Of a DNA stretch of 5,738 nt, positions 1-5,738 are shown piece after piece (the first letter of the stretch is position 1; the number at the start of each line of letters is the position of its first letter). The notes under the pieces were generated by a model that saw only the letters and a program-made list of their open reading frames with translations, made no database searches and was not told the DNA's origin. The translations under genes were made by a program, and so were the position numbers. The stretch is taken from contig SLGN01000050.1 of the NCBI GenBank assembly GCA_007123695.1, positions 1 through 5,738 of the forward strand. The letters run 5' to 3'. Origin of the DNA: Verrucomicrobiales bacterium. Lineage in GTDB: Bacteria > Verrucomicrobiota > Verrucomicrobiia > Verrucomicrobiales > DEV007.

Positions 1-63
1 ACTCCCGCGGCGGGCCCCGCTCTTGGCGCTTGCAATCACCCCGGCTCTGGGCCATCTACGGCG

Positions 64-831
64 ATGCAACGAAACGAAGGACGCTCCCCCGACGCCATGC
101 GCGAAGTCGGGTTCGAGCCCGACATCGCCCCTCTTGCCCACGGCAGCGTCCTTGTCCGCTTCGGCGAGACCCGGGTGATCTGCGCGGCCATGCTCGAGGC
201 CGGGGTGCCGCCGTGGATGAAGGCCCAGGGCGTGCCGGGAGGCTGGCTCACCGCCGAATACAGCATGCTGCCCTACTCGACGCTGCAGCGAAAGCCCCGC
301 GACATCAGCCGGGGCCGCCTCGACGGGCGCAGTTCGGAGATCCAGCGGCTCATCGGACGCAGCCTGCGCGCCGTCGTCGATCTTCAGAAGCTGGGGCCGC
401 GCACCCTCTGGATCGACTGCGACGTGCTGCGCGCCGACGGGGGCACTCGAACCGCCTCGATCACCGGGGCCATCGTCGCGGCCGAGATGGCCTTCCGCCG
501 CTTCGTCGCGGCGAAGAAGCTGCCCGCCTCGCCCATGCGGCAGCTCGCCGCCGCCGTCAGCGCCGGGGTGTGCCAGGGGGTTTGCCTGCTCGATCTCGAC
601 TACGTGGAGGACAAGGCGGCCTCGGTCGATTTCAACTACGCCATGACCGAGGATCTGCGGCTCATCGAAGTGCAGGGCAGCGGCGAGGAAGCCACCTTCT
701 CGGAGGAGGAAATGGCCGAGATGCTGCGGCTCGGGAAAAAGGGCGTGGGCGAACTCGTTTCCGCGCAGCGGGCTGTTTTGGAGCGGTTCGATGCGGCGGC
801 GAATCTCGAGATCCTCGCGCGGATTTCGTGA
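64..831 (+). CDS. rph: Ribonuclease PH (phosphate-dependent 3'-5' exoribonuclease)
   Basis: The 255-residue product aligns end to end with E. coli RNase PH (238 aa). The family removes nucleotides from tRNA precursor 3' ends by phosphorolysis, releasing nucleoside diphosphates in the cytoplasm, as a hexameric ring. Visible motifs are HGSVLVRFGETRV near 26-38, WLTAEYSMLP at 61-70, GRSSEIQRL at 88-96 (Arg89 matches E. coli Arg86), DCDVLRADGGTRTASITGA at 118-136 (Arg129 matches the phosphate-binding Arg126), and DLDYVED...D with Asp183 and Asp189 at the spacing of the catalytic/metal aspartates. MTEDLRLIEVQGSGEEATF at 194-212 is the usual C-terminal signature. ATG at 64 is chosen because GRSPDAMR aligns with the normal N-terminus; a later ATG at 97 would cut conserved sequence. 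No clear ribosome binding site precedes it. Oddities: two extra residues before WLTAEY, and Tyr71 where E. coli has Arg68. The downstream gene is convergent, so rph ends its transcription unit here. Identification is very secure. Confidence 0.97.
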   Translation: MQRNEGRSPDAMREVGFEPDIAPLAHGSVLVRFGETRVICAAMLEAGVPPWMKAQGVPGGWLTAEYSMLPYSTLQRKPRDISRGRLDGRSSEIQRLIGRSLRAVVDLQKLGPRTLWIDCDVLRADGGTRTASITGAIVAAEMAFRRFVAAKKLPASPMRQLAAAVSAGVCQGVCLLDLDYVEDKAASVDFNYAMTEDLRLIEVQGSGEEATFSEEEMAEMLRLGKKGVGELVSAQRAVLERFDAAANLEILARIS

Positions 832-854
832 GGGGCCAACGGATGGGATCGGGA

Positions 855-878
855 CGGGCGGTCCGCAAGCACCGCCCG
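855..878. terminator. Candidate bidirectional terminator hairpin between convergent genes
   Basis: CGGGCGGT (855-862) is followed by an 8-nt spacer and its exact reverse complement ACCGCCCG (871-878), giving a perfect 8-bp GC-rich stem. It sits 23 nt after the rph stop and about 55 nt after the stop of the convergent helicase gene, where a shared terminator is expected. Neither strand has a T-run after the stem, so it is not a classical intrinsic terminator. It may only pause polymerase or protect mRNA 3' ends. Confidence 0.4.
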
Positions 879-932
879 AAGCGAGCGGCACCGCAGCCCA
901 GCACCTGTCCGGGATGAAGCCGGGGGTGCGGG

Positions 933-3900
933 TCAGCTGCGGCGGTGTTTCGTCGGGCGGTCGGCCTCGGGGTCGGCGGCGCCGTGGCTGAAGAGGAAGT
1001 GCAGGTCTTCGAGCTCAAGGTTGCGGGTGAAGCCCTCTTCGCCGAGGACGCCGGTCATCATGGCGTTCTTCTGCTGCTGGAGGATGCGGATCTTCTCCTC
1101 GACGGAGTCGCGCATGAGGAGGCGGTAGGCGTTGACGCGGCTCGCCTGCCCGATGCGGTGGCAGCGGTCGATGGCCTGGTTCTCGACGGCGGGGTTCCAC
1201 CACGGATCGTAGAGGATGACGTAGCTCGCCGAGGTCAGGTTGAGGCCGCTGCCTCCCGCCTTGAGGGAGAGGAGGAAGGTCTTGGGCTCCTTCGACTCCT
1301 GGAAGTCGCTGATGACTTCGTGGCGGTTCTTGGTCTGGCCGGTGAGGTAGCTGTAGGGGCGTTCGCGGTCTTCGAGCTCTTCCTTGATGATGTCGAGCAT
1401 GGAGACGAACTGCGAGAAGACGAGAACCTTGTGGCCCTCTTCGTGAAGCTGGTCGAGGAGGTAGAAGAGGGCGTTGAGCTTGGCGCTTTCTTCGTGGCGG
1501 TGCCGCGAGTCGATGAGGCCGGGGTGGCAGCAGATCTGCCGGAGCCGCATGAGGCCCTGGAGGATGACGAAGCTGTTGCGGCGCAGGCTCTCGTCGTTCT
1601 CGATGCCGAGGAGGACCTTCTGGATGCGCTCGAGCTCGGCGCGGTAGAGCTCCGTCTGGGTGGCCTCCATCTCGCTGAAGACGTCCTCCTCGATCTTCGG
1701 GGGCAGGTCGAGGGCGACTTCGCCCTTGGTGCGGCGCAGAAGGAAGGGGCGGAGCCGGGCGGTGAGACGGGTCTGCGAGAGGCCGTCGCGGCGGCGGTCG
1801 AAGTTGTCGCGGAAATATTTGCGGTCGCCGAGGATGCCGGGCATGGCGAAGCCCATGAGGCTCCAGACGTCGAGCAGCCGGTTCTCGATCGGGGTGCCGG
1901 TCAGGACGATGCGGTTGCTGCCGGGCAGGGCGCGGGCGGACTTGGCGGCCTTCGAGTCGGGGTTTTTGATCTGCTGGCCTTCGTCGAGGATGATGCCGAG
2001 CCAGTTGACCGACTGGAGCTCTTCGGCGCAGGTGCGGAGCTGGCTGTAGTTGATCACGAGCAGGTCGACGTCGCGGCCGAGCCGCTCGACCTCGAGCTCG
2101 GTCTTGTGGCGCAGCACCTGCACGCGGATGGAGGGCGAGGCCTTCTTGACCTCGTCTCCCCAGACATCGAGGACGGACTTGGGGCAGACGACGAGGCTGG
2201 GCGGGGCGGATTCGCCGTGCTCCTCGCGCAGCCAGAGCAGCCAGGTCAGCGCCTGGATGGTCTTGCCGAGGCCCATGTCGTCGGCGAGGATGCCGCCGAA
2301 GCGGTTGGTGGAAAGGTAGGCGAGGAAATGGAAACCCTCGATCTGGTAGGGGCGGAGGTTCACGTTCAATCCCGCAGGCACTTCGGGCCTGACTTGCAGC
2401 TTGAGGCTGCGCGAGCGGTCCGCGATGCGCTCCCACGCGGCGGCGTCGAAAATTTCCTTCGCCCCCGGTTCGGACAGTTGGAGGGCGTGGAGCCGGTGGA
2501 CCTCGCCGCTGAGGTCGAAGGGGTCGAGCCCGATGCGCGAGACGGCGAGCTGCTGCTCGTCGCTGAGGTTCATCTTGAGCCGCAGCCAGCCGCCCCGCTC
2601 CATGCGGACGAACTGCCCGCGGGCCTGGACGAGGGCGCGGATCTCGTCGGGCGACAGGTCCATGCCCTCGACGTTGACGACGACCTTGAGATCGAACCAG
2701 TCGATCTCCTGGTCGACGACTTCGAAGCTGACCTGGGCCTCGACGGGATCGGCGTCGAGGGTGGCGAGGTCGGCGTCGGCGACGACCTCGATGCCCTCGG
2801 GCAGGGAGGCGATCCATTCCGCGTATTTCTCGGGGAAGTTCTTGGTGACGCGGGCGCGGTAGCAGCCGAGGTTTCCGTCGAAGGTCGGCTGCATCGGGGC
2901 GATGAGACGGCCGACGCGCCGCTGCAGGCTGCGGTCGAAGCGGACGATGCGCCCGTCGCCCCCTTCGGGCTGCTGCACGAGCTCCCAGCCCTCGCGGCCG
3001 AGCACTTCCTCGCGGGTGCCCTCGGAATCGGTGGCGCTGATTTTCATCAGCATGTGCTCGCTGGCGCCGGGGGTGGCGGCCGCCGAGATGCCGAGGTGAA
3101 AGAGGATGCGGAGACGTTCTTCGCGCACTTTTTCCCGCAGGGATTCGGGCAGGTCGGCGCCGAGGCGGAAGAGGAAGGCGACGCCGGACTCGCTCTCGAC
3201 GACGGCGCGCGGAACGGCGGCACGCGGATCGATCAGGGTCTCGCCGCGGGCCCAGTGCTCGGGCCCGGGGAAGACCCATTCGTCGCTGAGGTAGAGCGCC
3301 TCGTCGCCGGGGAGCAGCCGCAGGGTGTGGGAGACGTCGATGCCTTCGGCGGTGACGAGCTGCAGCTCGTATCCGTCGCCGCCGAGGGAGTCGTCCCGGC
3401 AGATCCAGCGCAGGGGCGCCTCGGCGAGGCGGAAGGGATGGTCGTCGAGGTTGACGATGAGCCCCTCGAGCTCGCGCTGGTGGAAGAGGCGGTTGAGGAG
3501 GCGGCAGTTCTCGACGCGGTCGAGGGCGAGGCCGCCGTCGCTGCCTTCGTCCTTGGCGGCGGCGTGGATGAATTTGCTCCAGAGGATTTCCGAGGCGGCC
3601 CCCATGCGGAGCCCGCCGTTGGTGTAGCGTTCCTCGAGCCGGGCGAACTGCTCGGCGTCGGCGATGCGCTCGAAGTCCGCCGCGGCCCCGAGCCGCACCA
3701 TCAGCCGGGCCTCGCGCGAGCCGATGCGCAGGCGGAACTCGGCGCTCTCGACGCCCTCGTCGGAGGGGCGTTTTTCAAAGACCTCGACCTGGTAGCGCCA
3801 CTCGCTCTCCTCGCGGCGGCGCTCCCACTCGGCCATGCGCTCGCGGGTCCACTGGCGGTCGGTGACCGTCTCGAGGAAGTCGGGCAGGGGGTAGTTCGCC

Positions 3901-4448
3901 TTTTCGAAAGCGTAGGCGATGTAGTTCCAGAACTCGACGATGTCGCGCGGCGGCGAGGGCCAGAGGGCGAGGGGTTCGAAGGAATCGACCGGCCAGCGCG
4001 GATTGAGCCGCACCAGGTCGGAGTCGAAGATCTCGCGCTCGAGCTCGAAGCGGCGGAAGCGGCGTTCGAGCTTGCCGAGGTATTCGTCCTCCTCGCCGGT
4101 GAGCCCGCGCCCGAGCCGGTCCTCGACGACCTCGGTCAGGGTCCGTTCCCCGATTTCGTTCGGGGCCTCGGGCAGCTCGCCTTTCCGGGCGACCTTTTCG
4201 AGCATGGTCGCGTAGAGCGCGGCGCGCCCCGAGTCGCTCTTTTCGTCGGCTTCGCCGACCCATTCGTTGCCTTGCAGTTGGATCCGGGTGCGGCAGGCCC
4301 ATCCGTCCTCCTCGATCCGGCCCTGGATGAGCAGATGATTGCCGAAGATCTGGGTGACGGCCCCTTCCTTGTGGAGGCGCTGGCCCTCCTGCTTTTCGTC
4401 GGGGTTGAAGGAGTTGAGGAAGTCGAGCGTCGCGCGATCTACGTTCAT
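933..4448 (-). CDS. Large SNF2-family (RapA/SWI2-SNF2-type) helicase ATPase with long N-terminal region
   Basis: A 1171-residue superfamily 2 DNA-translocating ATPase. All core motifs are present: LRPYQ at 698-702, DMGLGKT (Walker A) at 724-730, LVVCPKS at about 752-758, DEGQ (Walker B) at 822-825, LTGTPIENRL at 849-858, LRRTK at 904-908, VLVFSQF at 1008-1014, KAGGSGLNL at 1063-1071, DPWWNP at 1081-1086 and DRCHRIGQ with the arginine finger at 1094-1101. SNF2_N spans roughly 695-925 and the helicase C domain about 987-1110. The N-terminal 690 residues lack ATPase motifs. Residues 14-86 resemble the SWIM-type start of many bacterial SNF2 proteins but without Cys/His zinc ligands. A charged Arg/Glu-rich stretch near 205-220 could be helical. 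ATG at 4448 is preferred because residues after it look like the family's N-terminus; an in-frame TTG at 4574 would add 42 Pro-rich residues of non-coding character. No Shine-Dalgarno is visible before either start. The family acts on DNA-protein or RNA polymerase complexes; the specific role is unknown. The product ends in a basic tail (KHRRS). Confidence 0.93.
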   Translation of the reverse strand: MNVDRATLDFLNSFNPDEKQEGQRLHKEGAVTQIFGNHLLIQGRIEEDGWACRTRIQLQGNEWVGEADEKSDSGRAALYATMLEKVARKGELPEAPNEIGERTLTEVVEDRLGRGLTGEEDEYLGKLERRFRRFELEREIFDSDLVRLNPRWPVDSFEPLALWPSPPRDIVEFWNYIAYAFEKANYPLPDFLETVTDRQWTRERMAEWERRREESEWRYQVEVFEKRPSDEGVESAEFRLRIGSREARLMVRLGAAADFERIADAEQFARLEERYTNGGLRMGAASEILWSKFIHAAAKDEGSDGGLALDRVENCRLLNRLFHQRELEGLIVNLDDHPFRLAEAPLRWICRDDSLGGDGYELQLVTAEGIDVSHTLRLLPGDEALYLSDEWVFPGPEHWARGETLIDPRAAVPRAVVESESGVAFLFRLGADLPESLREKVREERLRILFHLGISAAATPGASEHMLMKISATDSEGTREEVLGREGWELVQQPEGGDGRIVRFDRSLQRRVGRLIAPMQPTFDGNLGCYRARVTKNFPEKYAEWIASLPEGIEVVADADLATLDADPVEAQVSFEVVDQEIDWFDLKVVVNVEGMDLSPDEIRALVQARGQFVRMERGGWLRLKMNLSDEQQLAVSRIGLDPFDLSGEVHRLHALQLSEPGAKEIFDAAAWERIADRSRSLKLQVRPEVPAGLNVNLRPYQIEGFHFLAYLSTNRFGGILADDMGLGKTIQALTWLLWLREEHGESAPPSLVVCPKSVLDVWGDEVKKASPSIRVQVLRHKTELEVERLGRDVDLLVINYSQLRTCAEELQSVNWLGIILDEGQQIKNPDSKAAKSARALPGSNRIVLTGTPIENRLLDVWSLMGFAMPGILGDRKYFRDNFDRRRDGLSQTRLTARLRPFLLRRTKGEVALDLPPKIEEDVFSEMEATQTELYRAELERIQKVLLGIENDESLRRNSFVILQGLMRLRQICCHPGLIDSRHRHEESAKLNALFYLLDQLHEEGHKVLVFSQFVSMLDIIKEELEDRERPYSYLTGQTKNRHEVISDFQESKEPKTFLLSLKAGGSGLNLTSASYVILYDPWWNPAVENQAIDRCHRIGQASRVNAYRLLMRDSVEEKIRILQQQKNAMMTGVLGEEGFTRNLELEDLHFLFSHGAADPEADRPTKHRRS

Positions 4449-4560
4449 GCAGTGGAGTAAGGAGGGCGGCGTGGAGCCGGGGAAAAAGGGGAGGGCCGGG
4501 TGCGGGGAAAGGGCGTCCGCGTGCGGGGAGTTCGGGAGGAAACGGGGCGTCGGGGGCTGC
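4449..4560 (-). promoter_or_regulatory. C-rich, G-poor leader upstream of the helicase gene (rut-like)
   Basis: Counting the 112 bases gives 63 C and 19 G on the - strand, which is the transcribed sense. Flanking coding DNA does not show so strong a skew. The tract lies between the candidate promoter and the helicase ATG, and also downstream of the efflux gene's stop. C-rich, G-poor RNA is the known preference of Rho loading sites, so it could end readthrough from the efflux gene or attenuate the helicase gene. That function is inferred from composition only. No convincing ORF or riboswitch fold was recognised. Confidence 0.35.
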
Positions 4561-4585
4561 CCGGGTGTCCGCAAGGAGGGCGGGT

Positions 4586-4614
4586 AACTTGGCCCAGCGG
4601 AGAGGGCGCGTCAA
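4586..4614 (-). promoter_or_regulatory. Candidate sigma70-type promoter for the helicase gene
   Basis: On the - strand TTGACG (4614-4609) matches five of six bases of the -35 consensus. A 17-nt spacer leads to CAAGTT (4591-4586), a weak -10 with the A at position 2 and the T at position 6. It stands in the gap upstream of the helicase gene, in the right orientation. Transcription would begin near 4579, leaving a leader of about 130 nt to the ATG at 4448. The -10 is poor by E. coli standards, so the call rests mainly on the -35, spacing and place. Confidence 0.4.
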
Positions 4615-4648
4615 CCGGTCGCTTCCGCGAAGGGGCTCGACACGGGGG

Positions 4649-4667
4649 GCGGAAAGGGGCCTTTCGC
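4649..4667 (-). terminator. Possible terminator hairpin downstream of the efflux gene
   Basis: GAAAG (4652-4656) pairs with CTTTC (4661-4665) around a 4-nt loop, and the flanking GC (4649-4650) pairs with GC (4666-4667) across a one-base bulge at 4651. The structure starts about 25 nt past the efflux gene's stop codon. On the - strand it is followed by a run of C and not T, so intrinsic termination would be weak. Confidence 0.3.
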
Positions 4668-4692
4668 AGACGGCACCAGGGCCACAAGGGTT

Positions 4693-5738
4693 TCAGGGAG
4701 AGGGCGCTGCGGAGGCTTCGGGGACGGGCGCGGGCTCGGAGGCGGCGAGGGGCGGAAGGTGGTCGAAGTCGCCGCCAAGAGCGAGGTGGAGGTCGATCCG
4801 GTTGGTGAGCAGTTCGAGCCGGGCGTCGAGGAGGACGCTCTCGGCCTCGAAGGCGCGCCGCTGGCTTTCCAACAGGGTTATGATCTCGACCAAACCCTGT
4901 TCGAATTCGCCCAGTCCGAGTTCTTCGGCCCGTCGCGACTCCGTGCTGGCGGTGGTGAGGGCGGCGACCTCGGCCTTGAGAAAGCTCTCCGCCGCGAGCG
5001 CCGTCTCGACTTCGCGGAAGGCTTCGAGGGCGGTCTCGGCGTAGAAGTAGACGAGCTCCTCGCGACCGGCCTCGTCGAGCCGGATCTGGGCGAGGAGACG
5101 GCCGCCGCGGAAGAGCGGCTGGGTCAGGTTTTGCCCGATGTTCCAGACGAGGTTCTGGATGTTGAGGATGTCGCTGATGTCGCGGGTGCTGGCGGTGCCG
5201 CCGGAGCCGGAGAGGCGCAGGGCGGGCAGGAGCGCCTTGCGGCTGGCGAGGAGCTCGCGGGTCGCGGCGTCGACGCGGGCTTCGGCGGCGAGGATGTCGG
5301 GGCGGCGCAGCAGGAGATCGCTGGGCAGGCCCGCGGGCACCTCGCGGACGAGCCGCGGCAGTTGGGCGAGGGTGTCGATTTCGCCCGAGGGATAGCGCCC
5401 GAGCAGCGTCTCGAGGGTGCGCCTGGCCCCGTCGAGACGGCGCTGCGAGATGAGGATGGCCCGCTCGGCGCGGGCGATGTCGGCCCGGCTGAGGCTGATC
5501 TCGAGCGCGGCGCGTTCGGCGAGGTCGCCGGCCTCGAGGCGCGAGTCGAGGATCTTGAGATTGGTCTGCAGGCTGGAGAGGGTGCGGCGCGAGATCGCGA
5601 TCTGGCCCCGGGCCTCGATCGCCGCGAGGGCGGCTTTGACCACGTTGGCGGCGAGCGAGAGGCGGGCCGATTCGTAGAGCGCGGTCTCGGCGTCGATGCG
5701 GTCGAGCTCGGCGTCGCGCAGGTTTTTGAGCCGGCCCC
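4693..5738 (-). CDS. NodT/OprM-type efflux outer-membrane factor, C-terminal part (5' end outside window)
   Basis: The reading frame stays open to the right edge, giving 347 complete residues ending at a TGA at 4695-4693. A GTG codon at 5643 lies inside the coding region and is not the start: upstream residues continue the family pattern (GRLKNLRDAELDRIDAETAL at the edge). Numbering from the first complete codon, the NodT-family signature LPSDLLLRRPDI lies at about 137-148, QPLFRGGR at 206-213, EAFREVETAL at 238-247, and the closing LALGGDF at 318-324, followed by an Ala/Pro-rich tail. The long heptad-like helices are typical of the periplasmic alpha-barrel. Known members form trimeric TolC-like channels joining an inner-membrane pump and a periplasmic adaptor to the outside. 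Members usually have 450-500 residues, so about 110-150 N-terminal residues, including any signal peptide and lipobox, are missing here. Partner genes, if linked, must lie upstream beyond the edge. Substrate cannot be inferred. Confidence 0.93.
   Translation of the reverse strand, partial: GRLKNLRDAELDRIDAETALYESARLSLAANVVKAALAAIEARGQIAISRRTLSSLQTNLKILDSRLEAGDLAERAALEISLSRADIARAERAILISQRRLDGARRTLETLLGRYPSGEIDTLAQLPRLVREVPAGLPSDLLLRRPDILAAEARVDAATRELLASRKALLPALRLSGSGGTASTRDISDILNIQNLVWNIGQNLTQPLFRGGRLLAQIRLDEAGREELVYFYAETALEAFREVETALAAESFLKAEVAALTTASTESRRAEELGLGEFEQGLVEIITLLESQRRAFEAESVLLDARLELLTNRIDLHLALGGDFDHLPPLAASEPAPVPEASAAPSP

Noticed and set aside
23..59. Possible promoter before rph (TTGGCG or TTGCAA as -35)
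   Set aside because: No hexamer with reasonable -10 similarity lies at 16-18 nt; CATCTA at 53-58 matches only two consensus bases. The promoter may lie left of the window.
30..917. A + strand open frame overlapping rph in another frame
   Set aside because: The product is an Arg/Ala/Gly-rich shadow with no recognisable motif, whereas the rph frame matches RNase PH throughout.
1015..3279. A second long - strand frame inside the helicase gene
   Set aside because: It is Pro/Arg-rich and low in complexity, typical of a frame-shifted reading of GC-rich coding DNA. The helicase frame is uninterrupted, so no frameshift is indicated.
945..4460. An open + strand frame of 1171 codons lying opposite the helicase gene
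   Set aside because: It is in codon register with the helicase gene, so its stops would need TTA, CTA or TCA sense codons, which this GC-rich gene avoids. Its translation is a monotonous Ala/Val/Glu/Asp/Leu/Gly string without motifs, while the - strand frame has every SNF2 motif.
4500..4808. Open frames on the + strand in the gap before the efflux gene
   Set aside because: They are Arg/Gly-rich, run into the efflux gene antisense, have no supporting start signal, and look like composition-driven shadows.
5641..5643. GTG as the start of the efflux gene
   Set aside because: The frame remains open to the edge of the window and the residues upstream (GRLKNLRDAE and onward) fit the NodT/OprM family, so this is an internal valine codon and the gene is cut by the window edge.
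1..5738. Mobile element, CRISPR array, defence island or novel multi-gene system
   Set aside because: No direct repeat arrays, transposase, terminal inverted repeats or tRNA-like attachment sites were seen. SNF2 helicases do occur in some defence systems, but no partner genes (methyltransferase, PLD nuclease, DUF1998-like) are present here.

Overview
This is a GC-rich window (roughly two thirds G+C by eye) from a Gram-negative bacterium. The diderm cell plan follows from an outer-membrane efflux factor at the right edge. The RNase PH variant and the very long SNF2 helicase resemble, from memory, proteins of the Verrucomicrobiota (Opitutae-like), but no search was run and that placement is tentative. 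The genes show no clear Shine-Dalgarno sequences. The SNF2 gene uses no TTA, CTA or TCA codon between its ATG and about position 948, which fits a high-GC genome.

Layout from left to right: positions 1-63 are non-coding and I found no convincing promoter there. RNase PH (rph) lies on the + strand at 64-831. A gap of about 100 bp holds an 8-bp perfect hairpin and separates it from a convergent gene. That gene, on the - strand at 933-4448, encodes a 1171-residue SNF2/RapA-type helicase with a long N-terminal region. A 244-bp gap (4449-4692) contains a possible terminator hairpin for the gene upstream, a plausible -35/-10 promoter and a strikingly C-rich, G-poor leader. From 4693 to the right edge, also on the - strand, is the C-terminal part of a NodT/OprM-type outer-membrane efflux factor whose start lies outside the window.

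The genes do not form an obvious pathway. RNase PH works in tRNA 3' maturation and RNA turnover. The helicase is a DNA-translocating ATPase that probably acts on nucleoprotein or RNA polymerase complexes. The outer-membrane factor is the channel of a tripartite exporter whose other parts are probably encoded beyond the right edge. I see no mobile element, CRISPR array, tRNA or rRNA. The window looks like ordinary chromosomal sequence. The points most worth a second look are an altered RNA-binding loop in RNase PH, an N-terminal SWIM-like fold in the helicase that seems to have lost its zinc ligands, and the C-rich leader before the helicase gene.
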